From the NCBI GenBank assembly GCA_000621985.1, contig JHWW01000001.1, forward strand, positions 62,001-126,000: DNA of 64,000 nt. Reading direction: 5' to 3'. The DNA is from Lachnospiraceae bacterium V9D3004 (GTDB lineage: Bacteria; Bacillota; Clostridia; Lachnospirales; Lachnospiraceae). The notes under the pieces are model-generated. The model had not been told where the DNA came from. It worked only from the letters and a program-made list of their open reading frames with translations, and did not search any database. This document shows positions 26,053-34,044 of this stretch, in pieces. Numbering within the stretch: the first letter of the stretch is position 1; every line of letters begins with the position of its first letter. The translations under genes were made by a program, and so were the position numbers.

Positions 26053-26853
26053 TTGATCGATGAATTATTTTCTCTGGAAGGAAAAGTAGCGCTTGTCACC
26101 GGCGGGGCATACGGTATCGGATATGCTATTGCAAAAGCTTATGCTAAGGCCGGAGCAAAGATAGTATTCAATTGCAGCAGACAGGAAACCGTTGACAGAG
26201 GTCTTGCTTCATATGAAGCTGACGGGATTGAGGCAAAAGGATATGTATGCGATGTTACTGATGAGGCGGTGGTACAAAAACTTGTGGCAACCGTTGAAGA
26301 GGAAGTCGGACCGATAGATATTCTTGTCAATAATGCGGGAATTATAAAAAGAATTCCAATGACCGAGATGAGTGTCGAAGATTTCAGAAGAGTGATCGAT
26401 GTGGATCTTAACGCACCGTTTATCGTATCAAAAGCGGTTATACCGTCGATGATAAAACGTGGCGGAGGAAAGATTATAAATGTCTGTTCTATGATGTCAG
26501 AACTTGGTCGTGAAACCGTAAGTGCGTATGCTGCAGCAAAAGGCGGACTTAAGATGCTCACAAAGAATATCGCATCGGAATACGGAGAATATAACATTCA
26601 GTGTAACGGTATCGGTCCGGGATATATTGCGACCGAACAGACGGCCCCGCTTCGCGAACGTCAGGCTGACGGTTCAAGGCATCCGTTTGACAGCTTCATA
26701 ATATCAAAGACTCCGGCAGCACGCTGGGGAGAATCGGATGATCTTGCAGGCCCCGCATTGTTCCTTGCATCGAAAGCTTCTGATTTTGTGAACGGACACA
26801 TATTGTATGTTGACGGAGGAATCCTCGCATACATCGGGAAGCAACCACATTAA
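26053..26853 (+). CDS. kduD: SDR-family 2-dehydro-3-deoxygluconate 5-dehydrogenase (KduD type)
   Basis: A 266-aa short-chain dehydrogenase. It has the TGGAYGIG nucleotide-binding motif at the N-terminus, NNAG, the catalytic Ser in CSMMSELG, YAAAK (Tyr/Lys) and a C-terminal FVNGHILYVDGG. Position directly after kduI supports the KduD step, 2,5-diketo-3-deoxygluconate to 2-keto-3-deoxygluconate. Sequence alone cannot exclude gluconate 5-dehydrogenase activity. The start is an unusual TTG (26053) behind AAGGTG; the nearest ATG at 26060 is out of frame. Confidence 0.9.
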   Translation: MIDELFSLEGKVALVTGGAYGIGYAIAKAYAKAGAKIVFNCSRQETVDRGLASYEADGIEAKGYVCDVTDEAVVQKLVATVEEEVGPIDILVNNAGIIKRIPMTEMSVEDFRRVIDVDLNAPFIVSKAVIPSMIKRGGGKIINVCSMMSELGRETVSAYAAAKGGLKMLTKNIASEYGEYNIQCNGIGPGYIATEQTAPLRERQADGSRHPFDSFIISKTPAARWGESDDLAGPALFLASKASDFVNGHILYVDGGILAYIGKQPH

Positions 26854-26855
26854 AA

Positions 26856-26911
26856 GTTCAGCCCCCCCAAGTGTTCCTTGGCGCGAAGCGACAAGGAACC
26901 GGGGTGCTGAA
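26856..26911. repeat. Dispersed GCACCCC/GGGGTGC-type hairpin between kduD and kdgK
   Basis: Outer arms TTCAGC (26857-26862) / GCTGAA (26906-26911) and inner arms GTTCCTTG (26873-26880) / CAAGGAAC (26892-26899), capped by CGC-GAA-GCG. It has the same plan as 32047-32103. There is no U-tract, so it may tune mRNA stability or decouple the genes. Confidence 0.65.
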
Positions 26912-26950
26912 TAGTAAGGATTATATTTTTCACAGGAAAGGATAATAAAA

Positions 26951-27985
26951 ATGAGTAAGAAAGTTGTAACTATGGGAGAGATCATGCTGCGTTTATCTAC
27001 ACCCGGTAACGAAAGATTCATTCAGGCAGATGAGTTTGATGTATGTTATGGCGGCGGGGAGGCGAATGTAGCTGTATCTCTCGCAAATTACGGATATGAC
27101 ACACAGTATGTAACCGCTGTGCCGGCTAATCCGATCGGAGAATGTGCTGTTGCGGCACTCAGAAAGCATAATGTCGGTACGGATCATATATCAAGGAGTG
27201 GAGAGCGCCTCGGTATATATTATCTTGAGACAGGTTCCGCAATGAGAGCAAGTAACGTTGTATATGACAGGGCACACAGTTCAATATCGACCGCAAGCGT
27301 TGATGAATTTGATTTTGACAGCATATTCAAAGATGCGGACTGGTTTCATTTTACGGGAATCACTCCGGCAGTGTCCGATAATGCGATCGAGCTTACGAAG
27401 GCGGCTTTGAAGGCTGCAAAAAAAGCCGGCGTAACCGTATCGGTTGACCTTAATTTCCGCAAGAAATTATGGACCTCCGAAAAAGCTAAGAAAGTAATGA
27501 CAGAGCTTATGCAGTATGTTGATGTTTGCATCGGTAATGAAGAGGACGCTGATAAAGTTCTCGGATTCAAGGCAGAATCTACTGATGTTACAAAAGGAGA
27601 ACTTAATCTTTCAGGATATGAAGAGGTATTCAACCGTATGGCAGATACTTTCGGTTTCAGATATATTGTAAGCTCTCTTCGCCAGTCATATTCAGCATCA
27701 AATAACGGTTGGAGTGCATGCATAATGGATGGAAAAACGAGAGAATTCTATCATTCAAAAACATATTCCGTGACTCCGATCGTTGACCGTGTAGGCGGCG
27801 GTGATTCATTTGCTGCCGGAGTTATATGCGGATTATTGGACGGAAAAGACATGAAGGCTGCTCTTGAATTCGGTGTTGCCGCTTCGGCGCTTAAACATAC
27901 GATCCCCGGAGATTTTAACCTTGTGACAAGAGAAGAAGTTGAGAATCTTGCGGGAGGAGACGGCTCGGGACGCGTACAGAGATAG
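26951..27985 (+). CDS. kdgK: 2-keto-3-deoxygluconate kinase
   Basis: A 344-aa PfkB-family sugar kinase that phosphorylates KDG to KDPG. Seen: the N-terminal VTMGEIMLRLSTPG, the GGGEANVAVSLA motif, DLNFRKKLW, and the anion hole/catalytic motif DRVGGGDSFAAG near residue 282. The opening and the neighbouring kdu genes fit KdgK. The partner aldolase (KdgA/Eda) is not in the window. AAAGGA precedes the ATG. Confidence 0.93.
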   Translation: MSKKVVTMGEIMLRLSTPGNERFIQADEFDVCYGGGEANVAVSLANYGYDTQYVTAVPANPIGECAVAALRKHNVGTDHISRSGERLGIYYLETGSAMRASNVVYDRAHSSISTASVDEFDFDSIFKDADWFHFTGITPAVSDNAIELTKAALKAAKKAGVTVSVDLNFRKKLWTSEKAKKVMTELMQYVDVCIGNEEDADKVLGFKAESTDVTKGELNLSGYEEVFNRMADTFGFRYIVSSLRQSYSASNNGWSACIMDGKTREFYHSKTYSVTPIVDRVGGGDSFAAGVICGLLDGKDMKAALEFGVAASALKHTIPGDFNLVTREEVENLAGGDGSGRVQR

Positions 27986-28029
27986 ATTGAATGCAGACAG
28001 CTCATTAAGATGCAGATAAGGAGGAAGAT

Positions 28030-28353
28030 ATGTTCGTAATTAATAAAGATATTGATTATAAAGACCTTGGCGGAGGTGTAAGGCGAAAAGTTCTTGCCTA
28101 CAGCGAGAACATTATGAACGTCGAATTATTGTTTGAAGCCGGAGCCAAAGGTGAGATGCACTCACATCCTCATGAGCAGATAGGGTATATTATTGAGGGA
28201 ACACTTGTGTTTCACGAAGAAGGTAAGGATGATGTGACCTTAAGTACAGGTGATACGTACATTGTCGCTCCGGATGTGAGTCACGGTATCGATTGTGTTA
28301 CAGATGTAAAACTGCTTGATATATTTACACCTATGCGTAAGGATTTTGTCTGA
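28030..28353 (+). CDS. kdgF: Cupin protein, KdgF type
   Basis: A 107-aa single-domain cupin with the metal-binding motif MHSHPHEQIGYIIEG and a distal His in PDVSHGI. KdgF homologues convert unsaturated 4,5-uronate monomers to the linear ketone acted on by KduI. Its place between kdgK and the regulator supports this. AAGGAGG lies just before the ATG. Confidence 0.85.
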   Translation: MFVINKDIDYKDLGGGVRRKVLAYSENIMNVELLFEAGAKGEMHSHPHEQIGYIIEGTLVFHEEGKDDVTLSTGDTYIVAPDVSHGIDCVTDVKLLDIFTPMRKDFV

Positions 28354-28368
28354 CAGAGGTGAATATTG

Positions 28369-29052
28369 ATGGACAGAATGCTTAATCAGTACACATATGA
28401 GAGTTTAAAAAAAGACATAATGACATTTGTTTTAAAACCCGGAGAACCGGTGTCGGCAGCCAAGCTTGCCGAAAGATACAAGGTAAGCCGCACACCTGCA
28501 AGAGAGGCATTAGTAAGGCTTCAGGGTGAAGGTCTTGTGGATATATATCCGCAGTCAAAATCCGTGATCTCAAAGATAAGCGTAATGCGGACAAGACAGG
28601 AATGGTTTGTGAGAAGAACGCTTGAGCTTGCCATGGTTGATGCTTTTTTTGAAAATGTCTCAAAAGAAGATATTGAAGAGATGAAGCATTATGCAGGAAA
28701 ACTCTCCGATATCGGTACAAAGGCGAGAACGCCCGAAACGGCATATGATTATCTGCTGTATGATAATTATCTGCACGCGGTCACATACCGTGTTGCCGGT
28801 GAGAAGCTGGCCGCATCTATAATCGAAAAATCGGTGGCTCACTATAATCGTGCCAGAGTCTTAAGCGGTATGGATAATATGATAAGAGACCGTATAGATG
28901 CGGATCATTCCAGACTGATCGAACTGGTTGAAACCGGTAATATAGAAGGTTACCGTTCCGTGCTGAGTATTCATCTCGGATATATGCTGTCGGATATTGA
29001 AGATATGAAGAGAAAGCAGCCGGAAATGTTTGAGACGGAAGATGAAGGATAA
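28369..29052 (+). CDS. GntR-family regulator (FadR/FCD subgroup), likely uronate-responsive
   Basis: A 227-aa regulator. Residues 5-70 form the GntR winged helix (VSAAKLAERYKVSRTPAREA, then LVRLQGEGLVDI). The C-terminus is an FCD effector domain with metal/ligand His and Asp residues (NYLHAVTYRVAG; DADHSRLIELV; LSIHLGYML). FCD regulators such as UxuR, ExuR and KdgR-like proteins sense uronate intermediates. It is embedded in the operon, and palindromes TAACATGTTA at the kduI and dctP promoters are its likely sites. The ATG at 28369 is preferred over the TTG one codon earlier by spacing from GAGGTG. Confidence 0.88.
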   Translation: MDRMLNQYTYESLKKDIMTFVLKPGEPVSAAKLAERYKVSRTPAREALVRLQGEGLVDIYPQSKSVISKISVMRTRQEWFVRRTLELAMVDAFFENVSKEDIEEMKHYAGKLSDIGTKARTPETAYDYLLYDNYLHAVTYRVAGEKLAASIIEKSVAHYNRARVLSGMDNMIRDRIDADHSRLIELVETGNIEGYRSVLSIHLGYMLSDIEDMKRKQPEMFETEDEG

Positions 29053-29097
29053 TTATGGCATTGCTTTATGTGAAACAAAAGTAGAGGAGTGATTAAA

Positions 29098-30705
29098 GTG
29101 AAATTAAATCTCAGATCGATCAAAGATAAAGAAGCATGGAATGCACTGGGAATCAGTGTTCCGGATTATAATGTGGAAGATATTACGGAAAATACTGTGA
29201 AATCTCCTGTCTGGGTTCATTTTGGAGTCGGAAACATATTCAGAATATTTATCGGGGGAATTGCAGATAAACTTATATCTGAGGGTTTAAGCGACAAAGG
29301 TATAATCTGCGCCGAGACATTTGATCATGATATTATCAATAAAATATATGATCCGTATGATAATCTTGTTCTTGCCGTTACGCTAAAAGCCGACGGTTCA
29401 ACGGATAAGCAGATCATAGGTTCATTATCGGAAGCGGTTGCAGCCGATGTTAAAGATGAAGGATCATGGAACAGACTTAAAGAGATATTCCGTAATGACG
29501 GATTGCAGATGATCTCATTTACGGTGACGGAGAAGGGATATGCGCTTAAAGGTTCCGATGGAGAGTATCTTTCTTTTGTTAAACCTGATCTTGAAAATGG
29601 TCCCGAAAGTGCTACAGGTGCGATGGCTGTAGTTACTGCAATGCTTTATGAGAGATATAAGAACGGAGCGGCTCCGCTTGCAGTTGTCAGTATGGATAAC
29701 TGCTCGCATAACGGAGAAAAACTTCAGAATGCCGTGAATACTGTTGCAGATGAGTGGCTCCAAAGAGGATTCGTTGACAAAGGATTCATTGATTACATAT
29801 CGGATGAAAGTAAGATAAGCTTCCCGTGGACGATGATCGATAAGATCACACCGCGTCCGAGTACGGAGATCGCCGACGCTCTCGAAGCCGACGGAATTGA
29901 GGCTATGCAGCCTGTGATCACACAAAGAAAGACTTACATTGCGCCATTTGTCAATGCGGAGGGCCCGCAATATCTTGTAATAGAAGATAAGTTCCCCAAC
30001 AAAAGACCGAAGCTTGAGAAGGCAGGTGTATATCTTACGGATCGGGACACCGTTAATAAGGTTGAGCGCATGAAAGTTACTACCTGTCTTAATCCGCTTC
30101 ATACAGCGCTTGCAGTATACGGATGTGTCCTTGGTTACACATCGATCGCAGCAGAAATGAAGGACGAAGAGCTTGTTAAACTTGTGAACGGTATAGGACC
30201 GAAAGAAGGTATGAAGGTTGTTGTAAACCCCGGAATACTTTCTCCCGAAGATTTTGTAAAAGAAGTTATCGATAAGCGTCTTCCCAATGTATTCATACCG
30301 GATACTCCGCAACGTATCGCCTGCGATACTTCGCAGAAAGTAGGAATACGTTACGGCGAGACGATCAAGTCATATGTTGAGAGATATGGAAGCGCAAAGG
30401 ATCTTGACTATATCCCCGTAGCTATAGCCGGATGGCTTCGTTATCTGATGGGCGTTGATGACGAAGGAAAAGCTATTGAACTCTCGCCGGATCCGATGCT
30501 TGAGCAGATGCAGGCAGCGGTTGCTGATATTGAATTCGGTAATCCGGACAGCATCGGTGACAAATTAAAGCCTGTATTATCCAATGCCAACATATTCGGT
30601 TCGGATCTGTACGAGGCAGGGATAGGTGAAAAGATCGAGAAAATATTTGCGGAAGAGATCAAAGGACCCGGTGCGGTAAGGGCAACGCTGAAAAAATATG
30701 TATAA
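29098..30705 (+). CDS. uxuB: Mannitol dehydrogenase-family fructuronate reductase (UxuB-like)
   Basis: A 535-aa polyol/uronate dehydrogenase with an N-terminal Rossmann region (WVHFGVGNIFRIFIGG), SMDNCSHNGEKL, a central DKITPRPS and the family catalytic signature KVTTCLNPLHTALAVYGCVLG. In a uronate locus the expected role is D-fructuronate to D-mannonate reduction with NADH. Mannonate dehydratase (uxuA), the next step, is absent here. The start is GTG at 29098, 8 nt after GAGGAG; a GTG three codons earlier overlaps that site. Confidence 0.85.
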   Translation: MKLNLRSIKDKEAWNALGISVPDYNVEDITENTVKSPVWVHFGVGNIFRIFIGGIADKLISEGLSDKGIICAETFDHDIINKIYDPYDNLVLAVTLKADGSTDKQIIGSLSEAVAADVKDEGSWNRLKEIFRNDGLQMISFTVTEKGYALKGSDGEYLSFVKPDLENGPESATGAMAVVTAMLYERYKNGAAPLAVVSMDNCSHNGEKLQNAVNTVADEWLQRGFVDKGFIDYISDESKISFPWTMIDKITPRPSTEIADALEADGIEAMQPVITQRKTYIAPFVNAEGPQYLVIEDKFPNKRPKLEKAGVYLTDRDTVNKVERMKVTTCLNPLHTALAVYGCVLGYTSIAAEMKDEELVKLVNGIGPKEGMKVVVNPGILSPEDFVKEVIDKRLPNVFIPDTPQRIACDTSQKVGIRYGETIKSYVERYGSAKDLDYIPVAIAGWLRYLMGVDDEGKAIELSPDPMLEQMQAAVADIEFGNPDSIGDKLKPVLSNANIFGSDLYEAGIGEKIEKIFAEEIKGPGAVRATLKKYV

Positions 30706-30731
30706 ATGCATAGTAAAATTTATTAAATGCA

Positions 30732-30786
30732 TTGTACATTAACATGTCAGTCATGGTATAATCAACCTGTCAACTAACATGTTAGT
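30732..30786 (+). promoter_or_regulatory. dctP (TRAP operon) promoter with two operator sites
   Basis: An extended -10 TGGTATAAT (hexamer 30757-30762) with TTGTAC (30732-30737) 19 bp upstream. Site O1, TTAACATGTCAG (30739-30750), fills the spacer. Site O2 (30773-30786) is a perfect 14-bp palindrome, ACTAACATGTTAGT, just past the start. The centres are about 35 bp apart, compatible with co-operative binding of a GntR dimer pair. Confidence 0.7.
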
Positions 30787-30891
30787 AATAACCTGTGTAA
30801 CTTTGTTACTTTTTGCAGTTGGGGATTTACTGTAACAGGTATTACTGCAACAAAACTATTAATCTATTATTATGGAGGAGGAATTCAGAAC

Positions 30892-32040
30892 ATGAAGAAG
30901 AAATTATTGGCACTCGTTCTTGCAGGAGCAATGGCACTTTCATTATCAGCTTGCGGACTTAAGGAAGCTGACACTCCGGCAAAAGACGACACAAAGCAGG
31001 AAGAAGCAGATAACGGAGCAGACAAGGCTGATACAGCTGATGCCGGAAAGGATGATGCAGACAAGGCTGATGCAGACAAGGCTGATGCAGACAAGGCTGA
31101 TTCAGAGGCTGCCGGTGATCCGGAAGTAACTCTTGTATATGCAGAGGTTAACCCGCTTGATTCTATCGTAGGTCAGATGGCTACCAAGTTTAAGGAAGAA
31201 GTTGAGAGCAGATCAGGCGGATCTGTTAAGATCGATATTCAGGCATCAGGTGTTCTCGGTTCTGAGAATGATGTTCTTGATACAATGCTTGGTGGTGGAG
31301 ACACTATTCAGATGTCACGTATCTCGGCATTCGCTTTAACAAGTTACGGCGGAGAGAAGTCAAAGCTTCTTTCAATTCCTTATACATTCGTTAACAGAGA
31401 GCATTTCTGGAACTTTGCAACATCAGATCTTGCAAAAGAATTCTTACAGGAGCCTTCAGAAAAAGGTACCGGTATCAGGGGTCTTTTCTATGGAGAAGAA
31501 GGATTCCGTCATTTCTTCTCAGCTAAAGAGCTCAAGAGTATGGATGATCTTAAAGGCATGAAGATCCGTGTGTCCAACGATCCTATCATGAACGGTATGG
31601 TTGAGGGACTTGGTGCTTCACCTACAGTTGTTGATTTCGGTGAGTTATATTCAGCACTTCAGTCAGGTATGGTTGACGCTGCAGAACAGCCGATCGCTAA
31701 CTATAAGTCCAATGCTTTCCCGGAAGTTGCTAATAACATGATCCTTGACGGTCATACACTTGGAGCTGTTCAGGTTGTTATTACAGATGCTGCATGGGAT
31801 AAGCTTACAGATAACCAGAAGAAAGCTATCGAAGAAGCCGGCGACGTTGCTTCAAAGTATTGTCGTGAGATCTCAGAGAATGCTGAGAACGAAGTACTTG
31901 AGCAGCTTAAGGCTGACGGATGCAACATTGTAGAAGTTGATGATATCAAGCCATGGCAGGAAGCTTGTAAGAAAGTTATCGAAGAGAATACAAAGGATCA
32001 GGCAGATCTCTATCAGAAGCTTCTTGACTTCGCAAAATAA
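30892..32040 (+). CDS. dctP: TRAP transporter substrate-binding lipoprotein (DctP family)
   Basis: A 382-aa lipoprotein with signal peptide MKKKLLALVLAGAMALSLS and lipobox LSAC (Cys 21). An acidic Ala/Asp/Lys repeat linker follows (about 25-80), then a DctP-type binding domain (VAGQMATKF-like VGQMATKFKEEVE; DLKGMKIRVSNDPIMNGM; EQPIANYKS). The Arg in KIRVSN is the residue that in the family clamps the substrate carboxylate, consistent with a uronate ligand. Abundant Ala/Lys codons and GGAGGAGG suggest high expression. The linker carries a 15-bp tandem repeat. Confidence 0.92.
   Translation: MKKKLLALVLAGAMALSLSACGLKEADTPAKDDTKQEEADNGADKADTADAGKDDADKADADKADADKADSEAAGDPEVTLVYAEVNPLDSIVGQMATKFKEEVESRSGGSVKIDIQASGVLGSENDVLDTMLGGGDTIQMSRISAFALTSYGGEKSKLLSIPYTFVNREHFWNFATSDLAKEFLQEPSEKGTGIRGLFYGEEGFRHFFSAKELKSMDDLKGMKIRVSNDPIMNGMVEGLGASPTVVDFGELYSALQSGMVDAAEQPIANYKSNAFPEVANNMILDGHTLGAVQVVITDAAWDKLTDNQKKAIEEAGDVASKYCREISENAENEVLEQLKADGCNIVEVDDIKPWQEACKKVIEENTKDQADLYQKLLDFAK
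31051..31095 (+). repeat. 15-bp tandem repeat in the dctP linker
   Basis: Three copies of GCTGATGCAGACAAG (first copy starting GAT) encode ADKAD units of the lipoprotein spacer. Copy number is expected to vary between strains. Confidence 0.8.
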
Positions 32041-32046
32041 TTTAAT

Positions 32047-32103
32047 GTTCCGCACGCCCCAATGTTCATTGGCGCTACGCGACAATGAACTAGGGTGTGG
32101 AAC
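32047..32103. repeat. Dispersed hairpin between dctP and dctQ (family copy)
   Basis: Outer arms GTTCC (32047-32051) / GGAAC (32099-32103), inner arms GTTCATTG (32064-32071) / CAATGAAC (32083-32090), capped by a GCGC-TAC-GCG-like tip. It has the same plan as 26856-26911 with matched base changes in both arms. Confidence 0.65.
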
Positions 32104-32142
32104 GATACTTTATCTATATTAACATATTTGAAATGTGTGATT

Positions 32143-32170
32143 GGGCACAGCGCCAACTGGCTCTGTGCCC
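32143..32170 (+). other. Very stable hairpin between dctP and dctQM
   Basis: GGGCACAG-c-GCCA (32143-32155) pairs with TGGC-t-CTGTGCCC (32158-32170) around a 2-nt loop. The following sequence is not U-rich. It probably protects the dctP 3' end or limits read-through, so binding protein exceeds permease. Confidence 0.65.
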
Positions 32171-32205
32171 GTTAGTGTATTTATTTGAAAGACGAGGGGT
32201 TTATT

Positions 32206-32730
32206 ATGCCAGTTATATTTCAGAAACTTGACAAGATAAAACCGGTATATGATTTTGTTGATAAGGTAGTATTATTTATATGCAAGCTTTTGCTTATTGC
32301 GGATATACTGGTTGTAACACTTCAGGTATCAGGACGTTATATTCCTTTTATTCCTGATCCTGCATGGACAGAACAGGTTGTCCTTACTCTTATGTCATAT
32401 ATGGCTGTTTTGTCGGCTGCTCTTGCTATCAGAAGAGGCAATCATATCCGCATGACAGCTTTTGACAGATATCTTCCCAAGACATTGCTCAAGATATTGG
32501 ATATTTTATCAGATGTGGGAGTTCTTGCACTTGCTGTGATCATGATGGTCTACGGCTGGACATACGCTGTTGAGATCGGTGGAAAAGGTTTCTATGAGAC
32601 TATGCCGTGGCTTTCACGTTTTTGGATGTACTTCCCGGTTTCACTTGCAGGTGTTGCAATGATATTATTCGAGATCGAAGCTATATATAATCATGTCAAA
32701 TCACTCTTTGTGAAGGGAGGAGAAGAATAA
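32206..32730 (+). CDS. dctQ: TRAP transporter small permease (DctQ)
   Basis: A 174-aa membrane protein with four predicted spans (about 17-38, 60-80, 100-120, 140-162) and the DctQ-type VSGRYIPFIPDPAWTEQ-like segment (QVSGRYIPFIPDPAWTEQV), typical of the family. The ATG at 32206 follows GAGGGG. Its TAATG overlaps dctM by one base. Confidence 0.92.
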   Translation: MPVIFQKLDKIKPVYDFVDKVVLFICKLLLIADILVVTLQVSGRYIPFIPDPAWTEQVVLTLMSYMAVLSAALAIRRGNHIRMTAFDRYLPKTLLKILDILSDVGVLALAVIMMVYGWTYAVEIGGKGFYETMPWLSRFWMYFPVSLAGVAMILFEIEAIYNHVKSLFVKGGEE

Positions 32731-34025
32731 TGGCAGTATCTAATTCTACAGCGATAGCTATATTATTGATCAGTTTTCTTGTTATGATTCTTTTAAGATT
32801 CCCTATTGCATTTGCAGTTGCAATATCATCGTGTATATGTCTTGTGAGCCAGGGAACTTCACTTTCAACACTTTGCCAGTTTATGGTAAAGGGTATCAGT
32901 TCATTCAGTCTGATGGCAGTTCCGTTCTTTATAACAATGGGTGTAATAATGGGTAAAGGCGGAATATCGGAAAAACTTATCGCATTTGCTGATGCCTGCG
33001 TAGGCTGGATGACCGGCGGCATGGCTATGGTTAACATTGTTGCGTCATATTTCTTCGGCGGTATCTCCGGTTCTGCAGCAGCAGACACAGCTTCACTTGG
33101 AACCATTCTTATTCCGATGATGGTAGATCAGGGATATGATGATGATTTTTCTACAGCGGTTACGATCACTTCTTCATGCGAAGGACTGTTGGTTCCTCCT
33201 TCACATAATATGGTAATCTACGCTACATCAGCAGGTGGTCTGTCGGTAGGAGCATTGTTCCTTGCAGGATACATTCCCGGAGCATTGCTTGCAATATCAC
33301 TTATGATCGGATCATTTATCATCTCAAAGAGACGTCATTATCCTAAGGGAGAGAAGTTCTCGATCAAAAGATTCTTTAAGCAGCTCGGTATATCGATCTG
33401 GGCTCTTGCAGCGATCATCATCGTTGTTATCGGAGTTGTAGGCGGAGTATTTACAGCTACCGAGTCAGCTGCAATTGCTGTTTTGTACAGTATCTTTGTG
33501 TCTATGGTAATATACAAAGGAATGACATGGAAATCATTCTGGAATGCTCTTGAAGAATGTATTAACACTCTTTCGATCGTGTTGATCCTCATATCAACAT
33601 CAGCGGTATTCGGTAACTGTCTGACAAGACTTCATGTTCCGGATCTTGCTGCCAATGCGATCACCGGAGTCAGTACCAATCCGATAGTCATTGCACTGCT
33701 TCTGAATCTGATCCTGTTATTGCTTGGTTGTATTATGGATATGGCACCGATCATTCTGATCGCAACGCCAATATTATTACCAATCGCAACGTCAATCGGA
33801 CTTGATCCGATTCAGTTCGGTATAATGGTAATATTAAACTGTGGTATCGGTCTTCTTACACCGCCTGTCGGAGCCGTATTATTCATTGGTTCAGCTGTCG
33901 GAAAAGTAAAGATGGAAAAAGTTGTAAAAGCAACGCTTCCTTTCTATCTGTGCATGATCATTACGCTGCTTCTTATAACATTTATTCCGGGAATATCAAT
34001 GATGTTGCCATCGCTGTTTAAGTAA
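32730..34025 (+). CDS. dctM: TRAP transporter large permease (DctM)
   Basis: A 431-aa membrane protein with about 12 hydrophobic spans. Family motifs are visible: FFGGISGSAAADTASLG, PPSHNMVIYA and NCGIGLLTPPVGAVLF. It forms the Na+-coupled translocation unit with DctQ and receives substrate from DctP. The genes around it point to hexuronates or small unsaturated uronate products as cargo. Confidence 0.94.
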   Translation: MAVSNSTAIAILLISFLVMILLRFPIAFAVAISSCICLVSQGTSLSTLCQFMVKGISSFSLMAVPFFITMGVIMGKGGISEKLIAFADACVGWMTGGMAMVNIVASYFFGGISGSAAADTASLGTILIPMMVDQGYDDDFSTAVTITSSCEGLLVPPSHNMVIYATSAGGLSVGALFLAGYIPGALLAISLMIGSFIISKRRHYPKGEKFSIKRFFKQLGISIWALAAIIIVVIGVVGGVFTATESAAIAVLYSIFVSMVIYKGMTWKSFWNALEECINTLSIVLILISTSAVFGNCLTRLHVPDLAANAITGVSTNPIVIALLLNLILLLLGCIMDMAPIILIATPILLPIATSIGLDPIQFGIMVILNCGIGLLTPPVGAVLFIGSAVGKVKMEKVVKATLPFYLCMIITLLLITFIPGISMMLPSLFK

Positions 34026-34044
34026 TATAAGGAAGGTGAGTATC

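Noticed and set aside
29515-30312. 265-codon antisense frame inside the uxuB-like gene
   Set aside because: It is the complement of a well-supported enzyme gene, has no ribosome binding site and no family.
31051-31095. Tandem repeat as a possible CRISPR-like array
   Set aside because: Repeats are contiguous, in frame and without spacers; they encode a lipoprotein linker.
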